This document shows, one piece after another, positions 9,627-17,846 of a DNA stretch of 38,507 bases (positions within the stretch are counted from its first letter, which is position 1; the number at the start of each line of letters is the position of its first letter). The stretch covers positions 1 to 38,507 of the forward strand of contig VBIU01000054.1 of assembly GCA_005880945.1 (NCBI GenBank), read 5' to 3'. The notes below the pieces were generated by a model. It was not told where the DNA came from. It made no database searches and saw nothing but the letters and a program-made list of their open reading frames with translations. A program made the position numbers and the translations under genes. Source of the stretch: Chloroflexota bacterium. GTDB taxonomy: Bacteria > Chloroflexota > Dormibacteria > Dormibacterales > Dormibacteraceae.

Positions 9627-11273
9627 GTGAAGGTTTCCGAGGCGGTCGGGAGGCTGCTGGTGGAGCGGGGCGTCCGCCAGGTTTTTGGCCTGATCGGGAG
9701 TGGGAACTTCGACGTCACCCTGGCGATGGTCGAGGCGGGCGCATCCTTCGCCCCCTCGCGCCACGAGGGAGGGGCGATCACCATGGCCGACGCCTTCGGT
9801 CGCGCCAGCGGTGAGGTGGCCGCTTGCTCAGTTCACCAGGGGCCCGGCTTGACCAACACGATGACCGGACTGACCGAGGCGGCCAAGAGCCGGACGCCTC
9901 TCCTTCTCCTTGCCGCGGAAACGGCCGCCAGCGCGACCCGATCCAACTTCCGCATCGACCAGGAAGCGCTTGTCACCTCGGTCGGCGCCGTGGTCGCGCG
10001 CCTTCGCGAGCCGGCGACCGCGCTCGCCGACGCTGCGCTCGCCCTGCAGCGCGCCCGGGACGAGCGCCGCCCGGTGGTGCTGATGCTGCCGCTCGATATT
10101 CAGGCGGCCGAGTGCTCGTCCGGCGCTCCGCCGCCGGCGCAGCCCGCGGCCCCGCCGCCCGAGCCCCAAGCGGACGCCGTGCATGAGGTTGCCGACCTCC
10201 TGGTCGGGGCCCAGCGGCCGGTAATCATCGGTGGCCGCGGCGCGTTGGGACCGGGGGCTAGAGAAGCGATTGAAGAGCTGGCCGATGCGACCGGCGCGCT
10301 TCTGGCCACATCCGCGGTGGCCGCCGGGCTCTTCGCCGGCAACCCCTGGTCGGTTGGCATCACGGGGGGCTTCGCAACCCCGTTGGCGGCCGAGCTGATG
10401 GTTGAAGCCGACCTCGTGCTGTCGTTCGGGGCGACCCTGAACATGTGGTCGACCCGGCACGGACATTTGATCGGACCAGGGGCCCATGTGGTGCAGGTCG
10501 ACATCGATCGTGACGCGATCGGCAGCCACCTCCGCGCTCAAGCAGGGATCGTCGGCGACGCGGCCGCGACAGCCCGCGCCCTGGCCGGCGAGCTCCATCG
10601 CCGCGGCCACCACCGCGAGGGCTGGCGGTCGGCGGGCCTGGCCGAGCGCATTGCCCGCGCCGGGTGGTCGCAGCAGCCCTTCGAAGAGGCGGCCTCGCCG
10701 GACCACATCGATCCCCGGGCTCTGTCGATCGCCCTCGACGAGCTGCTGCCGGCGGGTCGTACGCTGGTCGTCGACTCCGGCCATTTCATGGGCTGGGCGC
10801 CGATGTACATGGCCATTGCCCCCGACCGCGGCTTCATCTTCACCCAATCGTTCCAGTCGATCGGGCTGGGCCTCGCGACGGCGATCGGCACCGCGGTCGC
10901 ACGGCCGCAACGGCTGACAGTCGCCGCCCTCGGTGACGGCGGGCTCCTGATGTCGCTGCCGGAGCTCGAGACCGTGGCGAGGCTCAGCCTCAACCTCTTG
11001 ATCGTCGTCTACAACGACGCCGCCTATGGAGCCGAGGTCCACCACTTCGCGACCCTCGGAAAGCCGACAGACATCGTCCGCTTTCCGGACACCGACTTCG
11101 CCGCAATTGCCCAGGCCTGCGGGCTCGAGGGGCTCACGGTACGAAGCCCCGATGACCTGGCGCCGGCTGCGGAGTGGCTTGCCGGCAACCGCGGCAAGGC
11201 GCTCCTGATCGACGCCAAAGTCATCCCGACAGTGGTCGCCGAGTGGCTAGAGGAGGCCTTCAAGGGCCACTGA
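9627..11273 (+). CDS. Thiamine-pyrophosphate-dependent lyase/decarboxylase (acetolactate synthase family)
   Basis: A 548-residue three-domain TPP enzyme. The N-terminal PYR domain carries the activating Glu47 in RHEGGAITMADAFGRASG. A central Rossmann-like domain follows a Pro/Ala-rich linker near residue 175. The C-terminal PP domain has the GDG motif at 436-438 and the metal-binding Asn at 463 (YND). The family includes acetolactate synthase, benzoylformate decarboxylase, benzaldehyde lyase and sulfoacetaldehyde acetyltransferase. The specificity residues are not decisive. A GTG start at 9627 is preceded by GAGGAA. Position between a cyclase and a DpgC/PaaK pair favours an arylglyoxylate substrate over branched-chain amino acid synthesis. 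No ilvN partner is present. Confidence 0.85.
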   Translation: MKVSEAVGRLLVERGVRQVFGLIGSGNFDVTLAMVEAGASFAPSRHEGGAITMADAFGRASGEVAACSVHQGPGLTNTMTGLTEAAKSRTPLLLLAAETAASATRSNFRIDQEALVTSVGAVVARLREPATALADAALALQRARDERRPVVLMLPLDIQAAECSSGAPPPAQPAAPPPEPQADAVHEVADLLVGAQRPVIIGGRGALGPGAREAIEELADATGALLATSAVAAGLFAGNPWSVGITGGFATPLAAELMVEADLVLSFGATLNMWSTRHGHLIGPGAHVVQVDIDRDAIGSHLRAQAGIVGDAAATARALAGELHRRGHHREGWRSAGLAERIARAGWSQQPFEEAASPDHIDPRALSIALDELLPAGRTLVVDSGHFMGWAPMYMAIAPDRGFIFTQSFQSIGLGLATAIGTAVARPQRLTVAALGDGGLLMSLPELETVARLSLNLLIVVYNDAAYGAEVHHFATLGKPTDIVRFPDTDFAAIAQACGLEGLTVRSPDDLAPAAEWLAGNRGKALLIDAKVIPTVVAEWLEEAFKGH

Positions 11274-11300
11274 CGAAATGACTCGCCTCGCGGAGAAGAA

Positions 11301-12461
11301 ATGAGAACGACCGTTGACGCTCTGTCTGCATTAGACCAGGTCACGGACGGTGGTCGACGAGACCTGCGTTGCGCCGAACTGGCTTATGAGGCGGCCCAGC
11401 AATTCCCGGGCCTGTTGCCCACGCGGGCGGAAATCGATGAGGAACGCAGCCACCTCCAGAAAGACAAACAAGGACTGGAGATCAGGCAGGGCGAGTTCTT
11501 TGCTCGTGTCCTGGCTGATTCGACGCGTGGGCACCGGCTCATTGGAGCCATGGGCCGGCCCCTCCGGCAGTCAATCGACCGGCTCCAAGATTTCCAGCAA
11601 AGCGGTTACACCGACTTGGGCACAGTCGAGTTGGAGAGGCGCGGGCGGATCGGCTGGATCACGCTCAAGAATCTGAGCAGCCTGAACGCCGAAGACGACG
11701 CATCGACACGAAACCTGGAGATTGCCGTCGACCTCGTGCTCCTCGATCCGGAGATCGAGGCAGGCGTTCTGCGGGGCGCTCCGATGACGCACGCCAAGCA
11801 CCTTGGGCGTCGCATCTTCGGCTCCGGCATCAACCTGACCGACCTCTACCACGGCAAGATCTCGTTTATCGAGTTCATGCTCGAGCGTGAGCTGGGCTGC
11901 GTCAGCAAGATGTACCGCGGCCTGTCACCAGAGGACTCGTCTATGGGTGACCTCGAGGAGGGCCGGACCGAGAAGCCATTTCTGGCGGCGGTCGAAGCGT
12001 GGGCGATCGGGGGTGCCTGCCAGTGGCTGCTGGTCATGGACGTGGTGGTGGCCGAACGAGACTCGTACTTCAGCCTTCCCGCGCGCAACGAGGGCATCGT
12101 CCCGGGCTGTGCTCCCATGCGCTTGCCCCGCTTCATCGGCGAGAGACTCGCTCGCCAGGCACTGTTCATGAGCCGCGTTTTTCCAGCCGACTCCGCCGAG
12201 GGAAGACTGCTGGCAGACCATGTGGTGGACCGTGACGAGATCGAGTCCACTGTGCGGAGATTGGCCGAAGATCTGACCGCTCCGGGGAGGACCAGCCTGC
12301 TCGCCAATCGCCGCGCCCTGCGTATCGCCGCGGAGCCTCTCGACCTCTTCCGGCGTTACATGGCTACATACGCTGTAGAGCAAGCCCGGTGCCTCTACAG
12401 TCCCGCGCTGATCGATAACCTCGAACGCAACTGGGGCGTTAGAGATCGGCAGTCGCAGTGA
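11301..12461 (+). CDS. DpgC-like cofactor-independent arylacetyl-CoA dioxygenase (crotonase fold)
   Basis: A 386-residue crotonase-fold protein with the long N-terminal helical domain (about residues 1-105) of DpgC rather than a simple enoyl-CoA hydratase. DpgC converts 3,5-dihydroxyphenylacetyl-CoA plus O2 to the arylglyoxylate and free CoA without metal or cofactor. Visible family features are GRRIFGSGINLTDLYHGKIS followed by the FMLERELG helix and YRGL, the oxyanion segment AVEAWAIGGACQWLLVMD, and SLPARNEGIVPG. GGAG precedes the ATG at 11301. It overlaps the downstream CoA ligase by 4 nt (GTGA), so the two proteins are probably made together. No glycopeptide biosynthesis genes are nearby, so a catabolic use is likely. 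A hydratase-only activity cannot be excluded. Confidence 0.8.
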   Translation: MRTTVDALSALDQVTDGGRRDLRCAELAYEAAQQFPGLLPTRAEIDEERSHLQKDKQGLEIRQGEFFARVLADSTRGHRLIGAMGRPLRQSIDRLQDFQQSGYTDLGTVELERRGRIGWITLKNLSSLNAEDDASTRNLEIAVDLVLLDPEIEAGVLRGAPMTHAKHLGRRIFGSGINLTDLYHGKISFIEFMLERELGCVSKMYRGLSPEDSSMGDLEEGRTEKPFLAAVEAWAIGGACQWLLVMDVVVAERDSYFSLPARNEGIVPGCAPMRLPRFIGERLARQALFMSRVFPADSAEGRLLADHVVDRDEIESTVRRLAEDLTAPGRTSLLANRRALRIAAEPLDLFRRYMATYAVEQARCLYSPALIDNLERNWGVRDRQSQ

Positions 12462-13714
12462 ACGCAACATCGGAACCTGAACCGCTGCAAGCGCTCAACG
12501 GTCTCCTGGCTCGACTGCGAGAAAAGGTGAGCCTCTACCGCGAACGCCTTCCCGAGGGTCCGCTTCGCACGATGGAAGACATCGGCCGTCTTCCATTCAC
12601 CACTAAAGAGGACTTTCGGGCCAACTATCCCTTTGGGCTGTTCGCCGTGCCACGGAAAGATGTCGTCCGGCTGCACATGTCGAGCGGGACGACGGGCAGG
12701 CCGGTGGTGACCGGCTACACACGTCACGACCTGGCCCTTTGGGCAGAATGCATGGGCCGCGTCATGGAGTACGCCGGTGTCACCTCCAACGACGTGGTTC
12801 AGAATGCTTACGGTTACGGCCTCTTCACCGGCGGGATGGGTTTGCACCTCGGCGCCGAGGCAGTCGGAGCAACAGTCGTCCCCACCAGCTCAGGGGTGAC
12901 CCAGCGCCAGGTGATGCTGATGCGTGACCTCGGCACCACAGTGCTTTGCTGCACTCCCTCATACGCGCTGGTTTTGGCCGAAGCTCTTCATGCGTCCGGA
13001 GGTCATTTGGACACGCGACTGCGAGTGGGCATCTTCGGGGCGGAGCCCTGGAGCGATGGCATGCGGCGTCAGATCGAAACGCGCCTCGACCTGGAAGCCT
13101 TCGACATTTATGGTCTGACGGAGTTGGGTGGGCCCGGAGTGGCAGCCGAATGCAGCCGGCACGATGGCCTGCACATCTTCGAGGATCACTTCTACGCGGA
13201 AGTTGTGGACCCGGACACCGGGACGCCACTTCAGGAAGGCCAGCCAGGTGAGCTGGTGCTGACGAGCCTCCGTCGCGAGGCCTCACCGGTGGTGCGGTAC
13301 CGCACGAGGGATCGAACTGTGCTCACCTCGGAGCCCTGTGCATGTGGCAGCCCTTATCGACGCTTCCTTCGGGTCCAGGGTCGGACCGATGACATGCTGG
13401 TCGTGCGCGGAGAAAACGTATTTCCAAGCCAGATCGAGGAGTTGCTGGCCGGCTTCGGTGGCTTCAACGGCCAATACATCCTGGTGATAGACCGCCAGGC
13501 GCACGCGCTGGACACGCTCGAGGTCGTCCTTGAAGCCGACACCGCGGACGAACAGGGGCTCGAGCAAGAGATTCGCGATCGAATTCGCGACTCGATCGGG
13601 CTCAGGATCACCGCCAAGGTGTTGCGACCGGGTGTCCTTCCCCGCAGCGAAGGCAAGGCTAAACGGGTAGTGGACCACCGCGAAGCACCTGGGGGATCGG
13701 GATCGCCGCCCTAG
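12458..13714 (+). CDS. Phenylacetate-CoA ligase family protein (PaaK-like)
   Basis: A 418-residue adenylate-forming ligase of the PaaK type that would turn an arylacetate or related acid plus ATP and CoA into the acyl-CoA. The P-loop-like motif SSGTTGRP is at residues 75-82. The middle has NAYGYGLFTGGMGLHLGAEA and YGLTELGGPGV, and the C-terminal domain has YRTRDRT and GRTDDMLVVRGENVFPSQIE. The GTG start overlaps the stop of the DpgC-like gene by 4 nt, indicating coupling. The natural reading is that it supplies the acyl-CoA substrate of the dioxygenase. It ends 52 bp before the cytochrome b gene on the same strand. Confidence 0.9.
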   Translation: MNATSEPEPLQALNGLLARLREKVSLYRERLPEGPLRTMEDIGRLPFTTKEDFRANYPFGLFAVPRKDVVRLHMSSGTTGRPVVTGYTRHDLALWAECMGRVMEYAGVTSNDVVQNAYGYGLFTGGMGLHLGAEAVGATVVPTSSGVTQRQVMLMRDLGTTVLCCTPSYALVLAEALHASGGHLDTRLRVGIFGAEPWSDGMRRQIETRLDLEAFDIYGLTELGGPGVAAECSRHDGLHIFEDHFYAEVVDPDTGTPLQEGQPGELVLTSLRREASPVVRYRTRDRTVLTSEPCACGSPYRRFLRVQGRTDDMLVVRGENVFPSQIEELLAGFGGFNGQYILVIDRQAHALDTLEVVLEADTADEQGLEQEIRDRIRDSIGLRITAKVLRPGVLPRSEGKAKRVVDHREAPGGSGSPP

Positions 13715-13766
13715 ATGACGAGGCTCGTAGGGTTTAGGAAGACTTCCGCGGTAGGAGCTCGCCGAG

Positions 13767-14486
13767 ATGGACCGCAGGCTTAGAGGAACGGCGCCGCGCA
13801 CCGGCCGCTTCCAGATGGCGGTCGTCGAGTGGCTCGACAACCGTTTCTCCTTCGTCGAAGCAGTTGACGCGGAGCTGTACCGGCGGGTGCCGAACTACGC
13901 GACGGCCGTCTATCGCTACCTGGGCGGCTTGGCGGCGATCATCGTGGTGATCGAATTCGTGTCCGGCTTCCTACTTGGCATCTACTACATCCCGGACGGG
14001 AACGGTCACCCCGCGCCTGCGTTCACCAGCGTCGACTTCATTCAGCACGCCGTCTACCTAGGCTGGCTGATGCGCGGGATTCATTTCTGGGGAGCGAGCC
14101 TCCTGATCATGGTCGCGCTTCTGCACATGACTTTCGTCTTCTGGACCGGGGGCTATCGCGCGCCTCGCGAAATCAACTGGATGGTCGGGGTTGTCATCTT
14201 CCTCATCGTCCTTGCTTTCAGCCTCACTGGTTCGCTCCTTCCGTGGGACGTGAACTCTTACCTCGCAAGGGGACGCGAGCTGTCGATCCTGTCCGGAGCA
14301 TCCGCTCTTCCCAGCGGCGTCAGCGGATTCATCAAAGACCTGCTGCAAGGCGGACCGATCGTCGGCCCTCCAACTCTGCTTCGGTTCTATATGGCGCATG
14401 TTTTTCTGCTGCCGGCCGTGATGACCGCGCTGATGTATTTTCATTTCCGGTTGGTTCGCCGCCAGGGTCCATCGGAGCCGACGTGA
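13767..14486 (+). CDS. Cytochrome b6-like protein (N-terminal half of cytochrome b)
   Basis: A 239-residue membrane protein with four main transmembrane helices, matching the dihaem half of a split cytochrome b. The haem ligand pairs are His106/His120 (13 residues between) and His211/His226 (14 between). The latter spacing is b6-like, since bc1 has 13. The ARGRELSILSGASALPSG region replaces the quinol-site helix region of standard enzymes. AGGAG about 9 nt upstream supports the ATG at 13767. It overlaps the subunit IV gene by 4 nt. No Rieske protein or cytochrome c gene is visible on either side, so the complex partner must lie elsewhere. Confidence 0.88.
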   Translation: MDRRLRGTAPRTGRFQMAVVEWLDNRFSFVEAVDAELYRRVPNYATAVYRYLGGLAAIIVVIEFVSGFLLGIYYIPDGNGHPAPAFTSVDFIQHAVYLGWLMRGIHFWGASLLIMVALLHMTFVFWTGGYRAPREINWMVGVVIFLIVLAFSLTGSLLPWDVNSYLARGRELSILSGASALPSGVSGFIKDLLQGGPIVGPPTLLRFYMAHVFLLPAVMTALMYFHFRLVRRQGPSEPT

Positions 14487-15124
14487 AGGCACCCGGGCCG
14501 CTTGAGCTGCCACGTGAAGCCGACGACGGCAAGGCCGATGAGCGGTCGACCGGCGGCACGCGTGTCGAGCCTGGCCATCCTCTCTACCCGCTGTTTGCGC
14601 TTATCGCTCTGACCGGCATCGTTTTCGGGCCCACTGGCCGCCAGGTCGTCGACGATATGCCGGAGCGCGACACGCATTCGTACTTCCCCGACCACTTCTG
14701 GCCGTACCCGATCCTGGCGATGGGAGCTCTGGTCACTCTCGGTCTGCTTGCGCTCATCGGCCAGCCGGTGCTTCAGACCACGCAGTCAGCCGATCCTCGA
14801 ACGGCGGAGATCCCGCATCCAGACTGGTATTTCCTCTTCCTGTTTCAGCTGCTGAAGCTTGGACCCCAGGTGATCACGGCCATCGTGATCCCGACGGCTG
14901 CAGTCCTGGGGCTCCTCGCCTGGCCGATCATCGACTCTCAACTCGGTCCTCGGCTCGCGCGGCGACTTGGCTGGCGATCCTGGCCGGTGCCGGGGCGGAA
15001 TGTAATCACTGGAACACTATGGTTGGCCGGCCTGGGAGCAGTTGGACTCTTGACCTTATGGGCGCTGCTCGGCCCCGGTGCCTGTATCCCGTGGTTTTAC
15101 AACGGCTCCGTCTGCGCGGGTTGA
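14483..15124 (+). CDS. Cytochrome b C-terminal half (subunit IV-like) with PDWY motif
   Basis: A 213-residue protein corresponding to cytochrome b6f subunit IV, with three transmembrane helices. It starts at a GTG overlapping the stop of the b6-like gene (GTGA). The Qo-site motif is PDWYFLFLFQLLK in place of PEWY. PDWY is known from complexes that oxidise low-potential quinols such as menaquinol. The first 35 residues are hydrophilic. The C-terminus has a final hydrophobic segment and a Cys-containing tail (GACIPWFYNGSVCAG) that may face outside. Together with the upstream gene it forms a split cytochrome b. Confidence 0.85.
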   Translation: MKAPGPLELPREADDGKADERSTGGTRVEPGHPLYPLFALIALTGIVFGPTGRQVVDDMPERDTHSYFPDHFWPYPILAMGALVTLGLLALIGQPVLQTTQSADPRTAEIPHPDWYFLFLFQLLKLGPQVITAIVIPTAAVLGLLAWPIIDSQLGPRLARRLGWRSWPVPGRNVITGTLWLAGLGAVGLLTLWALLGPGACIPWFYNGSVCAG

Positions 15125-15202
15125 GGCGGTTCCGAAGAACCAGAGGCGCGGACTTGGGGTGGACTCACGCGAGGTAGGTTTCGAGCGAGGCGCGTGCCTT
15201 GC

Positions 15203-15832
15203 TCACGACGGGGTCTCGTCCTCGCGCAGGCGATCCAGCACCTGCTTGAAGTTTTCGTAGGGATGTGCGCCGACCACCAGGTACCGCTGTCCGAAGATGT
15301 GCGCCGGAATCGCGTTGATTCCAACCGACTCCGCCTGGCGGCGGCTGTCGTCGAGCGTCCCCTCGAAGCGCCCCAGCTCGACCGCCGACCTCAGCTCCAC
15401 TGGATCGAGTCCTACCTCCATTCCGATGCGCACGAGATCGTCGACCACCTCGAGCATTCCCGTGCCCTCCCAGTGGGCCTTGAAGAGCGCTCGATGCATC
15501 TCTTCGAACTTACCGTGCTCGCGTGCGAACTCAGCGGCGCCGAGCGCCTTGCGCGAGTTGATGATCACGTCGCGCTGCCTCATGACGAGGCCCACCTCCT
15601 CGGCGATGGTGTCGAGGCGGCTTCGCATCTGCTCTGAGCGGGCGCTCCCGAAGTACGTCTCCCGCGGTATGCCCTCCGGCGGCGCCTCGGGATGCAGCTC
15701 GTACGGAAGCCACGTGAGGCGAACGAGCCCTTCGTTCTCCAGGCGCTCGACTCGGACCGAGTCGATGTAGCACCAGGGTCAAACGTAGTCGGAGAAGACG
15801 ATCAGGTCCGTGGGCGCCCCTGTCTCTGTCAC
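15203..15832 (-). CDS. DsbA/FrnE-family thioredoxin-fold oxidoreductase, probable selenoprotein (TGA at residue 18)
   Basis: Read through one TGA, the reverse strand encodes 209 residues of a FrnE-type DsbA protein. The active site reads FSDYV-TGA-PWCY, where relatives have CPWC, so the TGA (15781-15779) sits exactly on the first catalytic cysteine and would give U-P-W-C. The helical insertion (about 60-160) follows, then the cis-proline loop SVGINAIPAHIFG (Pro about 176) and the VVGAHPYENFKQVLDRL end. Homology on both sides of the TGA is continuous and in frame. A stem-loop right after the TGA matches a bacterial SECIS. Such proteins catalyse thiol-disulfide or related redox reactions. The GTG at 15832 is the only plausible start and has a weak ribosome site. 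A Cys-to-stop mutation is the alternative. Confidence 0.82.
15747..15765 (-). promoter_or_regulatory. Candidate bacterial SECIS hairpin after the in-frame TGA
   Basis: On the transcribed strand an 8-bp perfect stem (TCGACTCG with CGAGTCGA) closes a GTC loop. Counted as a 7-bp stem, the GGTCC loop gives a guanine at its first two positions, as in E. coli fdhF, where the loop holds GGUC. The loop begins about 20 nt after the TGA, within the 16-37 nt range reported for bacterial SECIS elements. The stem lies inside coding sequence, directly behind PWCYI. Confidence 0.7.
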
Positions 15833-15962
15833 CTCAGGTGGAGTGTGACACCGCCGGAAGAGCGAGATCCCTCTCCACCGGACGCCGGGTGGCTTGCAAA
15901 AGTCCCTCGGGTGGAGTTGAATTCTGATGTCCGTAGTGGACCTGTCGTTTGAAAGGGGGGCG

Positions 15963-17843
15963 ATGGGGATACTCCTTACGTTCCATCAGACCTACGAGCC
16001 GGTCTTCGGCAACGTGTTGCTGTCGGCGCTGGTCGCGGGACTCCCGCTCTACGTGCTCTTCATCATGCTGGCGCTGCTGCGCCTGCCGGCCTGGATCTGC
16101 GCCATCACGGCGATGCTCACCGCCTTCGTCCTCGCCTGGCTGGTCTGGGGCATGCCCATTGGCGTGACGGCCGGGACGGCGACCGAAGGCATGGCGTTCG
16201 GCCTGTGGCCGATCAGCTGGATCGTGCTCAACGCCGTTTTCTTTCACAATCTGACCGTCGCCAGCGGCGATTTCGACGTCATCAAACGTTCGCTGACGCG
16301 GCTCACCGAGGACCGGCGCCTGCAGGCACTGCTGATTGCCTTCAGCTTTGGGGCTCTTCTCGAAGGAATCGCCGGCTTCGGCGCGCCGGTCGCGATCACC
16401 GCATCGATCCTGGCGAGCCTTGGATTCGAGCCCGTGACCGCTGCGGTCCTGGCCCTGCTGGCCAATACAGCGCCGGTGGCCTTCGGCTCGATCGGCATCC
16501 CAGTCGTCACTCTTGGCGCCCTGGTCGCGCCGATCCTGCATACGGACGTGACGGCGACCACCCTCGCGCTGTCGGCAATGGTCGGGCGCCAGCTGCCGCT
16601 TTTCTCGATCCTCATCCCGGGCTACCTGATAGTGGTGCTGGCCGGCTGGCGCAGGATGCGCGAGATCCTGCCGGCCGTGCTCGTCACCGGCGTCTCCTTC
16701 GCGATAGTTCAGTTCCTGGTGTCCAACTTCGTCGGACCTGAGCTGACCGATATCATCGCGGCTCTCGTCTCGATGGGCTGTCTGGCCGCCTTGCTTCGGG
16801 TCTGGCGTCCGGCTCAGATCTACCGTTTCGAGGCTGAAGGCGCCGCAGCGACCTCGCGCCGGGTGTCGGGCGGGTCGGGACGGCCAGGCTCTGAGGTCGA
16901 AGTCGACAGCCCTGGCCGCATCTCTCGCGCCTACTCCATGTACGTGATTCTGACCATCGTCATCCTCATCGGCCAGATGGGCAATCTGCCCTTCTTCTCC
17001 GGCCACCCTGTTGGAGACGTTAAAACCGCCCTGGCCGTTCCGGCCAATGTCACCGCCGACCTGAAGTGCGGGACGCCCGGCTTCAAGCTGTGCGCCCAAC
17101 CCTGGATCGGGCCCGACCCGGCCAAGGACCGCCAGGCATTCAAGTTCCCCGACTGGAACTTCTACTGGCCTGGCACGTATGAGATCACGGGCGGCAAGCC
17201 AGTTTCATTGATCTCCCGTGAGCCGCCGATCGTGGCGAAATCCACCGAGTACCCCCTGACCTTCGACTGGAACTTCCTCGCCGCCGCCGGATCACTCGTC
17301 CTTTATGCAGGGCTGGTCGCATTTCTCCTCATGAGACTGCGAGGCGCGAAGGTCAACTTCTTTACCGTCTACGGCCGCACCGTCCGCCAGCTCGCGCTGC
17401 CGATAGTGACCATTGCTTTCATCCTCTCGATCGCCCAGCTCATGAACTACTCAGGCATGACCTCCAGCATGGCCATCACTCTGTCCAAGACCGGGTTTGT
17501 ATTCCCGTTTGTCGCGGCGTTCCTCGGCTGGCTGGGTGTGTTCCTCACCGGCAGCGATACCTCATCGAACACGCTGTTCGGTCCATTGCAAGCGCAAACC
17601 GCGCAGCAGTTGGGAAACGTGAGCCCGATTCTGACCGCCGGCACCAACTCGTCCGGCGGCGTCATGGGCAAGATGATCAGCCCGCAAAACCTGTCGGTCG
17701 GAGCGGCCGGAGTGAACAAGGTAGGTGCCGAAGGGGAGATCTTCCGGCGGGTGATCGGCTACAGCCTCATCCTCACCAGCCTCGTCGGCATCGTTGCGAT
17801 GATCGAGGCCTATGTGATCCCAGGCATCGTCCCGACGCCGTAG
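15963..17843 (+). CDS. lctP: LctP-family L-lactate permease
   Basis: A 626-residue polytopic permease with about 12-14 transmembrane segments, importing lactate or glycolate with protons. The family blocks FGALLEGIAGFGAPVAITAS, NTAPVAFGSIGIPVVTLG and, near the C-terminus, FLTGSDTSSNTLFGPLQ and GTNSSGGVMGKMISPQNL are intact. I prefer the ATG at 15963 because LTFHQTYEPVFGN aligns with the N-terminus of E. coli LctP and AAAGGGGGG lies just upstream. An ATG at 15927 is also possible. Compared with E. coli (551 residues) it has a longer hydrophilic loop, roughly residues 345-435, with two cysteines. It is divergent from the selenoprotein gene with a 130-bp gap, so the promoters must be there. Confidence 0.92.
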   Translation: MGILLTFHQTYEPVFGNVLLSALVAGLPLYVLFIMLALLRLPAWICAITAMLTAFVLAWLVWGMPIGVTAGTATEGMAFGLWPISWIVLNAVFFHNLTVASGDFDVIKRSLTRLTEDRRLQALLIAFSFGALLEGIAGFGAPVAITASILASLGFEPVTAAVLALLANTAPVAFGSIGIPVVTLGALVAPILHTDVTATTLALSAMVGRQLPLFSILIPGYLIVVLAGWRRMREILPAVLVTGVSFAIVQFLVSNFVGPELTDIIAALVSMGCLAALLRVWRPAQIYRFEAEGAAATSRRVSGGSGRPGSEVEVDSPGRISRAYSMYVILTIVILIGQMGNLPFFSGHPVGDVKTALAVPANVTADLKCGTPGFKLCAQPWIGPDPAKDRQAFKFPDWNFYWPGTYEITGGKPVSLISREPPIVAKSTEYPLTFDWNFLAAAGSLVLYAGLVAFLLMRLRGAKVNFFTVYGRTVRQLALPIVTIAFILSIAQLMNYSGMTSSMAITLSKTGFVFPFVAAFLGWLGVFLTGSDTSSNTLFGPLQAQTAQQLGNVSPILTAGTNSSGGVMGKMISPQNLSVGAAGVNKVGAEGEIFRRVIGYSLILTSLVGIVAMIEAYVIPGIVPTP

Positions 17844-17846
17844 CGT

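Noticed and set aside
15128-15141. GGTTC-CGAA-GAACC hairpin between the cytochrome genes and the selenoprotein gene
   Set aside because: A short stem without a T run on either strand, not a convincing terminator.
15203-15628. Treating the DsbA gene as a short protein starting at the internal ATG
   Set aside because: It would lack the thioredoxin active site, and continuous homology reads through the TGA to 15832.
15834-17099. Open frame of about 421 codons antisense to lctP
   Set aside because: Highly charged, repetitive composition with no family. It is a shadow of the permease codons.
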